A model generated the notes under the pieces. It was not told the DNA's origin. It did no database searches and was given only the letters and a program-made list of their open reading frames with translations. Source: Deltaproteobacteria bacterium (GTDB taxonomy: Bacteria > Desulfobacterota > Binatia > UBA9968). Taken from it: 11,656 nt of DNA. Numbering within the stretch: position 1 is the stretch's first letter; every line of letters starts with the position of its first letter. Location: NCBI GenBank assembly GCA_005878685.1, contig VBLN01000296.1, positions 1 through 11,656 on the forward strand, in the 5' to 3' direction. Below, in pieces: positions 1 through 6,118 of the stretch. The position numbers and the translations under genes are program-made.

Positions 1-242
1 TGGTTTTAAAAGACGGCCGTACTCTCAACCACTTCACCCCGCATGCCTATGGCACCAAGCAGAACCCGATGGAAACCAAGAGCGTCAACGCAAAGGTGCG
101 GGAGTTGCTGAAGCCGGTGCTCGGGCCATCACGGACCGAGGCTGTCATAGATCGGGTAAACGGTTTGGAGGGCGTGGCCAACGTCCAGGAGCTGCTGCCG
201 TTCCTGACCCTGAAGCCGCAGGAGATGGCAGGCCCGGCCTGA
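1..242 (+). CDS. MmgE/PrpD family protein, C-terminal fragment
   Basis: An open frame enters from the left edge (first full codon at base 3) and ends at TGA 240-242, giving 79 residues. It reads like the last part of an MmgE/PrpD protein. It opens with a beta-strand segment LKDGRTLNHF, then the family-typical YGTKQNPM (small residue, then NPM) followed by a K-rich helix and a closing helix ending VQELLPFL. This family includes 2-methylcitrate dehydratase and many uncharacterised paralogues in catabolic clusters; full proteins are about 450 residues. The active-site part lies outside the window, so the substrate cannot be given. The next gene starts 171 bp downstream, so co-transcription is possible but not shown. 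The family call is fairly secure; the exact reaction is unknown. Confidence 0.72.
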   Translation, partial: VLKDGRTLNHFTPHAYGTKQNPMETKSVNAKVRELLKPVLGPSRTEAVIDRVNGLEGVANVQELLPFLTLKPQEMAGPA

Positions 243-340
243 GAGATACCCCCAGTCCGGCAGTTATAACAGTTGCACTCAATCGCCTCGCTCATGAATC
301 GTGCTCGTGATCGTGCTGCGTGCAACTTGATTACTCCCAG

Positions 341-357
341 GCTTTAGGGGTAAAGGC
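341..357 (+). other. small hairpin upstream of the Kelch gene
   Basis: CTTTA-gggg-TAAAG (342-346 and 351-355) forms a perfect 5-bp stem with a 4-nt loop, about 57 bases before the Kelch start. It could be a leader structure or chance. The rest of 243-413 shows no convincing promoter hexamer pair. Confidence 0.2.
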
Positions 358-413
358 TATGATTGGTCGGTCGCAACAAACGGCTCCAGGGCAATCACAG
401 ACAGGAGGAAACG

Positions 414-1376
414 ATGTACTTTACGTTTTCGAAGTTGCTACAATTCGCCACGCTTTCGACGGCGCTCGCCGTATTGACGGCAACGGCTGACGCCCAATCC
501 CAGGGAAGCTGGACGACGAAAGCGCCGATCCCGCTTGCGCGCAACGAAGTGACGCTCGCGGCAGTCGGCGGGAAAATCCACGTGATCGGCGGCGGCGTCC
601 AGGGCGTCGCAGGGACCTACCACGATGAATACGACCCGGCGACCGATCGCTGGCGCACGCGCGCCCCGCTGCCGCAAGCGCTCGATCACATCGGCACCGC
701 GGTGCTGAACGGCAAGATCTACACGGTGGGCGGCTTCGTCGCGTCCGTCCATAAGGACGCGCAGCCTCACGTTTTTGAGTATGACCCTGCGGCGGACACC
801 TGGCGTTCGCTCAGCCCGCTCAAGTCCGGTCTCGGCTCGGTGGCCGTCACCGTGCTCGACGGCAAGATACACGCGGCCGGCGGACGCAATCCCGCAGGCC
901 AGACGGTGGCAACGCATCAGGTGTATGATCCCGCAGCCGACACTTGGAGCGAGCGCGCCCCGCTGCCCAAGGCGCGCGATCACATGGCGCTGGTCGCCGC
1001 CGAAGGCAAAATCCACGCAGTCGGCGGGCGCTTCGGAGCGTCTAACGATAAAACGGATATGCACGACATCTACGACCCAGCGACGAATTCCTGGACGTCG
1101 GGGCCGCCGCTTCCGACCGCACGCAGCGGGCTCGCCTACGCGCTCTATCAGGGCCTGATCCTGGTGTTGGGCGGCGAGCTTGCGCCCAACACGTTCGCCG
1201 AGAACGAGGCCTACGATCCGAAAACAAAAAGCTGGAAGACGCTCGCCCCGATGCCCGGGGGGCGGCACGGGACCGCCGCCGCGGTGACCGGCGGACGCCT
1301 CTACATCGCCGCCGGATCGTTGAAGCCTGGATCGGGACAGGTCACGGACCAGCTGATCGTCTTCAGCCTGCCCTGA
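414..1376 (+). CDS. Secreted Kelch-repeat beta-propeller protein
   Basis: A 320-residue protein starting at ATG 414, chosen because AGGAGG at 403-408 sits 5 bases before it. A longer TTG start at 363 would push the signal peptide inside the protein. Residues 1-28 form a signal peptide (hydrophobic FATLSTALAVLTA, then ADAQS near the likely cleavage site), so the product is exported. The rest is a Kelch / galactose-oxidase-type propeller. Five linkers YDPxxxxW place Trp at about 80, 130, 178, 227 and 274, each preceded by a Gly pair (59-60, 106-107, 156-157, 204-205, 253-254). A sixth degenerate unit (IAAG at 298-301) gives six blades. No catalytic residues of galactose oxidase are recognisable, so a binding or scaffold role in the periplasm is the likelier reading. 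The binding-protein gene follows after 32 bp. Confidence 0.9.
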   Translation: MYFTFSKLLQFATLSTALAVLTATADAQSQGSWTTKAPIPLARNEVTLAAVGGKIHVIGGGVQGVAGTYHDEYDPATDRWRTRAPLPQALDHIGTAVLNGKIYTVGGFVASVHKDAQPHVFEYDPAADTWRSLSPLKSGLGSVAVTVLDGKIHAAGGRNPAGQTVATHQVYDPAADTWSERAPLPKARDHMALVAAEGKIHAVGGRFGASNDKTDMHDIYDPATNSWTSGPPLPTARSGLAYALYQGLILVLGGELAPNTFAENEAYDPKTKSWKTLAPMPGGRHGTAAAVTGGRLYIAAGSLKPGSGQVTDQLIVFSLP

Positions 1377-1408
1377 GCGGGCGAGCCGCTGAAGACTATA
1401 CGACGACC

Positions 1409-2143
1409 ATGAGTACCCTATCGTGTGACATCAGGGTCATGACCTCGGGCGCCTTTACCGCAGCCTTTCTTGATCTCATCCCGCAATTTGAGCGCGATAC
1501 CCGGAACAAAATCGTGGTAGCCGCAACGTCCATAGGGACCGGAGCCAACTCGATCCCGAGTCGGCTTCAACGTGGAGAACCGGTAGACGTTGTCATCGTA
1601 GCGGACGGCGTACTTGTCGGATTCATCAAGGAGGGCCTGATCATGGCCGAAAGCTATACTCCCCTCGCGCGCTCAGCCATCGGCATGGCCGTACGGGCGG
1701 GGGCGCCGAAGCCGGACATCGGCTCGGTCGACGCGCTGAAGCGCTCGCTCGTGCAAGCGAAATCCATTGCGTACTCCGCCAGCGTGAGCGGCGATTATCT
1801 CTCCACCGAGCTGTTTCAGCGCCTCGGGATATCCGACCAGATCATGGGTAAGAGCCGGAGAATCGAGGGCGAGCGAGTCGGCGCCGCGGTTGCGCGCGGA
1901 GAGGCGGAGATCGGCTTCCAGCAGACGAGCGAGCTACTTCCCGTGCCCGGGATCGATTATGTGGGGCCGCTGCCGCCCGAGGTTCAGAGAGTCTCTGTGT
2001 TCTCGGCCGGCGTCGCCGCAGGCACCAGGATTTCGGGAGCCGCTCACGCGCTTATCGGATTCCTCGCGTCGCCGGAGGCGGCCCATGCGATTACGAAAAG
2101 CGGCATGGAGCCAATCGCGCCTCAGGGGAGAAAAAGGGGATAA
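1409..2143 (+). CDS. ModA-like substrate-binding protein lacking a signal peptide
   Basis: A 244-residue protein of the molybdate/sulfate-type extracellular solute-binding superfamily (type 2 periplasmic fold). The usual landmarks are present: an opening strand IRVMTSGAF (residues 8-16), the S-T-G ligand-site region TSIGTGANSIPSRL (40-53), the VDVVIVAD strand (59-66), a hinge region AYSASVSGDYL (121-131), VARGEAEIGFQQ (161-172) and the closing ALIGFLASPEA. Family members are normally secreted with a 20-25 residue leader. Here the fold begins almost at Met1 and no in-frame ATG, GTG or TTG lies between 1376 and 1409, so the protein looks cytoplasmic. No permease or ATPase gene is nearby. The start has only a weak ribosome site, so translation may depend on the Kelch gene just upstream. 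The ligand is unknown. Confidence 0.8.
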   Translation: MSTLSCDIRVMTSGAFTAAFLDLIPQFERDTRNKIVVAATSIGTGANSIPSRLQRGEPVDVVIVADGVLVGFIKEGLIMAESYTPLARSAIGMAVRAGAPKPDIGSVDALKRSLVQAKSIAYSASVSGDYLSTELFQRLGISDQIMGKSRRIEGERVGAAVARGEAEIGFQQTSELLPVPGIDYVGPLPPEVQRVSVFSAGVAAGTRISGAAHALIGFLASPEAAHAITKSGMEPIAPQGRKRG

Positions 2144-2198
2144 GTCCAATTTTGCGACGGTCGCCGACCAGAGACTGAAGCACGGAGTATTTCGATCC

Positions 2199-2206
2199 AA
2201 GGAGGT
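2199..2206 (+). promoter_or_regulatory. strong Shine-Dalgarno of the cupin gene
   Basis: AAGGAGGT lies 8 bases before ATG 2215, a near-perfect anti-16S match that fixes the cupin start. Confidence 0.8.
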
Positions 2207-2214
2207 AGAGAACC

Positions 2215-2691
2215 ATGGCGGTTAAGGTACGACGAGTAGTCACCGGACATGACGCAAAGGGGCGCGCCGTCGTCAAGATCGACGAAGTCTCCAAGAATGT
2301 CACTTCAAGCCGGCCGGGAGCGACTGCCTGTGTGATCTGGACCACGGAGTCTTTTCCAGTAAACAACGCAGGCGACGCCGACGAGGCGCTGAGGAAGGTC
2401 GGTACGACGCTGAAGAACGGAACGGTTTTTCGCGTCATCGAGTTCGCTCCCGGGGTGGCCCCGCGCAACCACAGGACGGATTCAATCGACTATGCCGTCG
2501 TGGTGTCGGGGGAGATCGACATGGAGATAGAAGACTCGGTCGTCCACCTGAATGCGGGCGACGTGCTCGTGCAGCGCGGAACGATCCACAATTGGGTCAA
2601 CCGCGGCACCAAGCCCTGTGTGCTGGCTTTTATCCTTGTCGACGCCAAGCCAGTCGAGGTCGACGGTAAAGTCCTGAATGCCGTCGGTTAA
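2215..2691 (+). CDS. Cupin-domain protein
   Basis: A 158-residue single-domain cupin. The N-terminus VRRVVTGHDAKGRAVV (4-20) is typical of a small bacterial cupin family often found beside catabolic genes. Cupin motif 1 is degenerate: G80, H86, then T/D in place of the second His and the Glu (NHRTDSIDY, 85-93), ending in the conserved SGE (98-100). Motif 2 is nearly canonical, GDVLVQRGTIHNWVN (115-129), with Arg replacing the usual Pro and H125 retained. The reduced metal-ligand set suggests either an alternative metal site or a non-catalytic ligand-binding role. It follows the binding-protein gene by 71 bp, in the same direction and with its own strong ribosome site, so it may be the last gene of a three-gene unit. 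The stop codon lies inside a small palindrome TTAATC-c-GATTAA (2688-2700). Confidence 0.9.
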   Translation: MAVKVRRVVTGHDAKGRAVVKIDEVSKNVTSSRPGATACVIWTTESFPVNNAGDADEALRKVGTTLKNGTVFRVIEFAPGVAPRNHRTDSIDYAVVVSGEIDMEIEDSVVHLNAGDVLVQRGTIHNWVNRGTKPCVLAFILVDAKPVEVDGKVLNAVG

Positions 2692-2744
2692 TCCGATTAA
2701 AGGGGAGGCTCAGGGTCAGGCTTAGTCACCACCAGGCAACAGTT

Positions 2745-2814
2745 ATGAGTAACGAGTTTGGAGTAACGAGGATTGAGAATGGATGATGGAGGATGAAAAC
2801 GGAAAGCTGAAGCG
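2745..2814. repeat. degenerate heptad (7-bp period) tandem array 1
   Basis: About ten 7-bp units can be laid end to end from 2745: ATGAGTA, ACGAGTT, TGGAGTA, ACGAGGA, TTGAGAA, TGGATGA, TGGAGGA, TGAAAAC, GGAAAGC, TGAAGCG. GA stays in positions 3-4 in the first seven units. The 9-mer GAGTAACGA occurs twice (2747-2755, 2761-2769). The array fills the gap between the 3' ends of the cupin gene (+) and the dCTP-deaminase-like gene (-). Confidence 0.6.
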
Positions 2815-2817
2815 GAA

Positions 2818-3378
2818 TTATTTATCATGGCCGGTTCGAAACCGTAAATTAGGGGGAGTTGCTTTGCTTTGACCACCACCGTATTGGGCCTGTATTTTTT
2901 GCGTCACAGGCTCCTTTAACTCCGCGAAAAGCATCATGGCTATTGGATCTTTGAAATTCAATCTAATTTTAAAGTTTCCAACATTCTTTATTTCTAACAC
3001 TGCGACATGTGGCACCTCGAATGTTCCGTCAATCACTGAAGCAGTTATATGAGTCGTCAGGCCAAGACGGGCAACCGTACTTCTCCCATCTAAAATTGCC
3101 AATACGTTTGGAGGAGTTTGTATCGTTTCATAACTCGCTCCAAGAACAAATTGCCCTGGTTCCAATAAAAAGTCCTCTTTCGTGAGATCTATTTCCTTAT
3201 ATTTGAGATCCTGCCCGACAGTTAAACTTACAACCTGATTAGGTTCGGGCAGAAGCAGACCTTTGGCTAAGTGGATACGAATGCCGACCGGACGTATGTC
3301 TTTCTTATCAAAATCGGGCCCAATAATGATTTTGCCTTCATTGATATACTTCTCAATTGTTTGATGTGATAAAAACAT
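2818..3378 (-). CDS. dCTP deaminase / dUTPase-family protein
   Basis: A 186-residue protein of the trimeric dUTPase-dCTP deaminase fold, close to the ~190 residues of Dcd. The N-terminus MFLSHQTIEKYINEGKIII matches the Dcd opening. The signature helix-strand is DGRSTVARLGL (97-107; Dcd usually has GRSSLARLG), followed by IDGTF and the strand VAVLEIKN with E129 where the catalytic Glu of Dcd sits. The C-terminus QYGGGQSKATPPNLRF (165-180) resembles the nucleotide-closing tail. The usual Asp of the N-terminal S-x-D-x-R-L strand is changed (PVGIRIHLA, 30-38). Such enzymes make dUTP/dUMP from dCTP for thymidylate synthesis; phage and defence versions also exist. The gene is strikingly AT-rich (the 60-base stretch 2941-3000 has 14 G/C), unlike its neighbours, so lateral transfer is likely. 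Start ATG 3376-3378; no strong ribosome site. Confidence 0.85.
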   Translation of the reverse strand: MFLSHQTIEKYINEGKIIIGPDFDKKDIRPVGIRIHLAKGLLLPEPNQVVSLTVGQDLKYKEIDLTKEDFLLEPGQFVLGASYETIQTPPNVLAILDGRSTVARLGLTTHITASVIDGTFEVPHVAVLEIKNVGNFKIRLNFKDPIAMMLFAELKEPVTQKIQAQYGGGQSKATPPNLRFRTGHDK

Positions 3379-3494
3379 GAGATCCAGTATTACATGAAAT
3401 CTTTTCTTTTGCTAAATGGGTGGGCCGTGGGGCCTTGCTGCGGCCAGCTGGAAATTTCGATGGTAGACCCCAGCGCGCGCCAGGATAAACCGAC

Positions 3495-3728
3495 ATGACG
3501 TTTTGCAAGCACACTACGCTCGAACTGTTGCCGGAAAAGAAAAAAAGAGTGCGGTGCCGGCAGTGCCATTTGACCATGGACAGCGAGGAGCTGGGAGACG
3601 GCTATTGTCCTGAGTGTTTCGAGACCTCCGGCAAGAGACAATATGAATTCGAGGAGATGGAAACGGAAGGGCGAGGTGTCGCCCGATACAGGTGCCAGGA
3701 GTGCGATGCGATCGTCGAAAGTGCGTAG
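3495..3728 (+). CDS. Mini zinc-ribbon protein, CxxC x3
   Basis: A 77-residue acidic/basic mixed protein with seven cysteines: C4, then pairs C21/C24, C38/C41 and C67/C70. The first two pairs enclose HLTMDSEELGDGY and form a classical four-Cys zinc ribbon (CRQC ... CPEC); the third pair could bind a second metal with C4/H6 or mediate dimerisation. There is no signal peptide or membrane segment. Similar stand-alone mini-ribbons are usually annotated as hypothetical, and a nucleic-acid or protein-binding role is inference only. It is divergent from the dCTP-deaminase-like gene (116 bp between starts). A heptad repeat array begins 8 bp after its stop codon. Confidence 0.75.
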   Translation: MTFCKHTTLELLPEKKKRVRCRQCHLTMDSEELGDGYCPECFETSGKRQYEFEEMETEGRGVARYRCQECDAIVESA

Positions 3729-3736
3729 CCAACTCC

Positions 3737-3815
3737 ATGAAAGCTGAAAGCCGAAAGATGAAAACGGAGAAAATAATCGTATCACTTCCACGTTTTGAGA
3801 ATTCCCGAGTAACGA
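3737..3815. repeat. heptad tandem array 2 and associated GAGTAACGA copy
   Basis: ATGAAAG, CTGAAAG, CCGAAAG, ATGAAAA, CGGAGAA run in exact 7-bp register from 3737 to 3771. GATGAAAACGGA is shared with array 1 (2792-2803 and 3757-3768), and the array-1 9-mer GAGTAACGA recurs at 3807-3815. Together with array 1 it brackets the AT-rich dCTP-deaminase-like / zinc-ribbon pair. Confidence 0.55.
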
Positions 3816-3902
3816 AAAAACCGTGATCGCGCTCGCGAAGCGTGCTCGTAAAAAACACATTTGGGACGAAGACGACACCGATTGCGCCGGAAGTCTTGGC
3901 GA

Positions 3903-3915
3903 TGTATATCATACA
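3903..3915. promoter_or_regulatory. candidate autoregulatory operator (inverted repeat)
   Basis: TGTAT-atc-ATACA is a perfect 5-bp inverted repeat 5 bases before the ATG of the ribbon-helix-helix relic. Antitoxins of this fold commonly bind short AT-rich palindromes overlapping their own promoter, and this site fits that position. It could also be a bare -10 region; binding is inference. Confidence 0.4.
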
Positions 3916-3920
3916 CCACT

Positions 3921-4139
3921 ATGGCCATGAAAAGGACCCAACTTTATCTCGATGGAGAGATGGCGAGGACCCTGGGGACGCTAGGCCGGTAGAAGGGCAA
4001 GACGGTCTCAGAGCTTGTGCGAGAGGGCGTAGAGGAAAAATACATGAGCAGGAAAGATCTCGATGGCGAATGCAACGAAAATTATCTTGACAACCCTCAC
4101 TTAACGCTACGCGAATCCAAGAAACCCGTAAGGAGGTGA
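3921..4139 (+). pseudogene. Ribbon-helix-helix (CopG-like) antitoxin relic with in-frame amber
   Basis: Reading from ATG 3921 (or 3927) gives MAMKRTQLYLDGEMARTLG, the hallmark beta-strand start of CopG/RHH antitoxins. After TAG at 3990-3992 the same frame continues KGKTVSELVREGVEEKYM, which is the usual second helix of this fold, and ends at TGA 4137-4139. Apart from that one stop the 72-residue frame is intact, so a single base change seems to have broken it (or this is a sequencing error or read-through case). No toxin gene (PIN, RelE, HicA) lies next to it: the next gene starts 4 bases later and its ribosome site overlaps the relic's 3' end. The other frame across 3842-4090 shows no family features and is taken as a shadow. 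Confidence 0.6.
4130..4137 (+). promoter_or_regulatory. strong Shine-Dalgarno of the 103-aa gene
   Basis: AAGGAGGT lies 5 bases before ATG 4143 and overlaps the last codons of the antitoxin relic. This suggests the two genes were once translationally coupled. Confidence 0.75.
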
Positions 4140-4142
4140 GCC

Positions 4143-4454
4143 ATGCGTTTTTTGCTGAAGGTCAACATTCCCGTTGAATCCGGGAACGCGGCCGCGAAGG
4201 CCGGGAAGCTCGGCGCGACCATCCAATCCATTCTGGCAGATTTGAAGCCGGAGGCTGTCTATTTTACGGACAACAACGGTCAGCGCGCCGGGTTCATTTT
4301 TCTCGAGATGCAAGATGCTTCTCAAATCCCAGCCATCGCCGAGCCGTGGTTCCTTGCGTTCAATGCGAGCATTGAGATTCATCCGGTCATGGTACCGGAG
4401 GACCTGGCCAAGGCTGGCGGCAGCATTGAGAAGGCGGTCAAGAAATACGCCTGA
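4143..4454 (+). CDS. Conserved hypothetical protein (~100 aa, small alpha/beta)
   Basis: A 103-residue soluble protein with a fixed start (strong ribosome site). The pattern is strand MRFLLKVNIPVE, helix GATIQSILADL (24-34), strand KPEAVYFTDNNGQRAGFIFLEM (35-56), a loop-helix DASQIPAIAEPWFLAF (58-73), strand ASIEIHPVM (75-83) and a final helix. That order resembles a ferredoxin-like (Dabb/GYD-type) dimeric fold, so a small-molecule or stress role is possible, but no catalytic motif can be named. I recognise it only as a conserved bacterial hypothetical family. Codon use is that of the host (G/C-rich third positions), unlike the AT-rich gene 0.8 kb upstream. It is followed by a 6-bp GC hairpin. 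Confidence 0.8.
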   Translation: MRFLLKVNIPVESGNAAAKAGKLGATIQSILADLKPEAVYFTDNNGQRAGFIFLEMQDASQIPAIAEPWFLAFNASIEIHPVMVPEDLAKAGGSIEKAVKKYA

Positions 4455-4455
4455 A

Positions 4456-4472
4456 CCTCGGGCTAACCGAGG
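4456..4472 (+). terminator. GC-rich hairpin just after the stop codon
   Basis: CCTCGG-gctaa-CCGAGG forms a perfect 6-bp stem starting 2 bases after TGA 4452-4454. There is no following T run, so a rho-independent terminator is only possible, not clear. Confidence 0.35.
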
Positions 4473-4776
4473 GTCTGGCTTGCATCGCTGAATGAAACGA
4501 GAGCTCCGACAGATTGCGAAGAGATTACTCTCGACATCTACTGGCTCGGAAACGAAAGCCTCGAAGAATCCGACAATCTTCCGGACCCCGATGTCCTTGC
4601 CCAGGAGATCGTCGTCCTTCGACTTGTTAAGCCTCGCTCAGGACGACCCCGAGCCAGGGCCAGAGCGATCCCCTGAAAGGCGTCGAGGGGTCGAAGATCT
4701 CGAAGCCGCCCTGGAACCATTCCGCGAAACCGCTAGCGATCTAAGCGCGAACAGTGATAAGAGTGGCGAGTTGTAG
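4467..4776 (+). pseudogene. hsdM (type I methyltransferase) C-terminal relic A, interrupted by palindromic element
   Basis: No start codon or upstream HsdM domains are present. The frame from 4524 reads ITLDIYWLGNESLEESDNL, continuing PDPDVLAQEIV to base 4613. After ~80 bases, frame +1 reads VEDLEAALEPFRETASDL to TAG 4774-4776. Joined, this is the C-terminal tail typical of type I N6-adenine methyltransferase subunits (LDI-WL--ESLE-S-NLPDPDVLA-EIVEDLEAALEQFR). The gap is the palindromic element at 4611-4692; removing 79 bases restores the frame exactly. An ATG at 4492 gives a chimeric 94-residue open frame through the element, which I do not believe is a native protein. No hsdS or hsdR is in the window. 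Confidence 0.65.
4611..4692. repeat. palindromic REP/MITE-like element, copy A
   Basis: The element consists of two hairpins. The first has an 8-bp outer stem GTCGTCCT (4611-4618) / AGGACGAC (4640-4647) with inner pairs CGA/TCG and CTT/AAG around loop gtt. The second has CCCCT (4670-4674) / AGGGG (4686-4690). The core CCTTCGAC ... GCTCAGG resembles intergenic palindromes seen in many environmental genomes (from memory). GTC occurs at both ends, compatible with a 3-bp target duplication. Copy B (6207-6289) differs by one C indel and one substitution. Confidence 0.7.
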
Positions 4777-4802
4777 AAGTCTGCTCCGGAATTTCCGCGA
4801 TA

Positions 4803-6107
4803 ATGAGTAAACATCTTTCAACAGCCGTCGTGGAGTTCATCAAAGTTTGGGGCCTAGTCACGTTGATCGTTGTTGCGGGGTTCGTAGTTGCCTACCAGTA
4901 TGTGGGTGCCCCGCCGCCCAAGGTCGTTCGAATCGCAACGGGAGCAAAGAACGGGGCTTACTATGTCTTCGCCCGACGATACGCGCGCCTGCTCGCGAAC
5001 GACGGCATTTCCCTTGAAGTTGTGTCGACCGCAGGCTCCGTGGAGAATTTTGACTTGCTCAAAAAGGGGGAAGTGTCATTGGCGCTTGTACAGGGAGGCA
5101 GCGCGACGGATGACGATAAGGAACGTTTCGAATCGCTTGGAAGCCTGTTTCTCGAGCCCGTTTGGATCTTTACTCGTAAACAGAAGCCCGTTAGACGATT
5201 TTCAGAATTGAAGGGAAAACGCGTGGCGGTCGGCGCTGCCGGAAGCGGCACTTATCTTCTGGCAATGCAGCTACTTTCCGCCGCCGGCATTACGGAATCC
5301 AATGCGACATTGATCCGGGGGGACGCGGCACAGGCTGTTACATCGCTGTCGCAAGATGAGATCGACGCCGCCTTTTTTGTCGCCTCTCCTGAGGCGCCGG
5401 TGATTCAGAGCCTTTTTCAAAAACCGACCATCGAACTCCTCGACTTCGACCGGGCACCTGCTTACGCTCGTTTGTTTCCTTTTCTAACTCTGGTGACGCT
5501 CAACGAAGGGATGATGAATCTAGAGTACAATGTTCCGTCCCACGACACCACACTCGTCAACCCGAGCCTGATTCCGGCGCTCCTGAACGCAATGACCAGA
5601 GTCCATCGGGCGGGAGGCGTGCTGGAGCAAAAGCGGCAGTTTCCGTCGGTCGACTTCGTCGACCTGCCTCTGAACGAAGATGCCCGGCGCTATATCACGA
5701 ACGGGCCGTCTTTTCTGTTCCGCTGGTTGCCCTACGGAACGGCCGTGCTCCTGGACCGTCTCAAAATACTGGTCCTACCTTTCTTGGCTTTGATCCCGTT
5801 GTTTAGAATTGGCCCGCCACTTTACAATTGGCGGGTTCGGTCGAAGATTTATCGCTGGTATGCGGCGGTTCGGGAAATCGACTCTATGGTCCGGAAAGAG
5901 ACGATTGCCGGAGATGCGGAATCCGCCATCGATCGATTGAAAGAGCTTGAGCGCGAGGTCGCTTCCGTTTCGGTTCCTCTGTCCCATACGGGGGAATTGT
6001 ACCACCTGCGCTTGCACATCCGCTTTCTGCAAGAAAAACTTGAAAAGCTTGCACGCGAATCGTCGCAAACGGGTACCCTACGGCGGCGCGGGTCATCTCC
6101 GGAGTAG
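4803..6107 (+). CDS. TAXI-family receptor with two membrane segments and cytoplasmic coiled coil
   Basis: A 434-residue protein. Residues 12-33 form an N-terminal membrane anchor. Residues 41-300 form a TAXI-type (TRAP transporter solute receptor) domain: RIATGAKNGAYYVFARRYA (43-61; TAXI proteins usually have ATG...G-YY), STAGSVENFDLLKKGEVSLA (75-94), a hinge with VAVGAAGSGTYL (141-152) and DEIDAAFFVASP (185-196). A second membrane segment follows at about 319-337, then ~95 residues with a basic start (NWRVRSKIYRWYAAVR) and heptad-like helices at 371-388 and 400-420. TRAP receptors of the usual kind are secreted or lipid-anchored and partnered with DctQM-like membrane subunits; none is encoded here. 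The topology (periplasmic sensor, cytoplasmic tail) suits an orphan receptor or signalling role, which is inference. Start ATG 4803 lacks a clear ribosome site. Repeats lie on both sides of the gene. Confidence 0.88.
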   Translation: MSKHLSTAVVEFIKVWGLVTLIVVAGFVVAYQYVGAPPPKVVRIATGAKNGAYYVFARRYARLLANDGISLEVVSTAGSVENFDLLKKGEVSLALVQGGSATDDDKERFESLGSLFLEPVWIFTRKQKPVRRFSELKGKRVAVGAAGSGTYLLAMQLLSAAGITESNATLIRGDAAQAVTSLSQDEIDAAFFVASPEAPVIQSLFQKPTIELLDFDRAPAYARLFPFLTLVTLNEGMMNLEYNVPSHDTTLVNPSLIPALLNAMTRVHRAGGVLEQKRQFPSVDFVDLPLNEDARRYITNGPSFLFRWLPYGTAVLLDRLKILVLPFLALIPLFRIGPPLYNWRVRSKIYRWYAAVREIDSMVRKETIAGDAESAIDRLKELEREVASVSVPLSHTGELYHLRLHIRFLQEKLEKLARESSQTGTLRRRGSSPE

Positions 6108-6118
6108 TAAGCGGTCAG

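Noticed and set aside
438-1268. 276-aa open frame on the minus strand
   Set aside because: Lies entirely antisense to the Kelch gene, is Arg/His-rich with no domain, and is explained by GC-rich codon shadowing.
3390-3912. Minus-strand open frames of 162 and 132 aa
   Set aside because: Antisense to the zinc-ribbon gene and the repeat array; no motifs.
3842-4090. 82-aa open frame overlapping the antitoxin relic
   Set aside because: No recognisable pattern, while the overlapping frame shows a textbook ribbon-helix-helix sequence on both sides of one stop.
4492-4776. 94-aa open frame through the palindromic element
   Set aside because: Only its last ~28 residues are HsdM-like; the middle is translated element, so it is a chimera created by the insertion.
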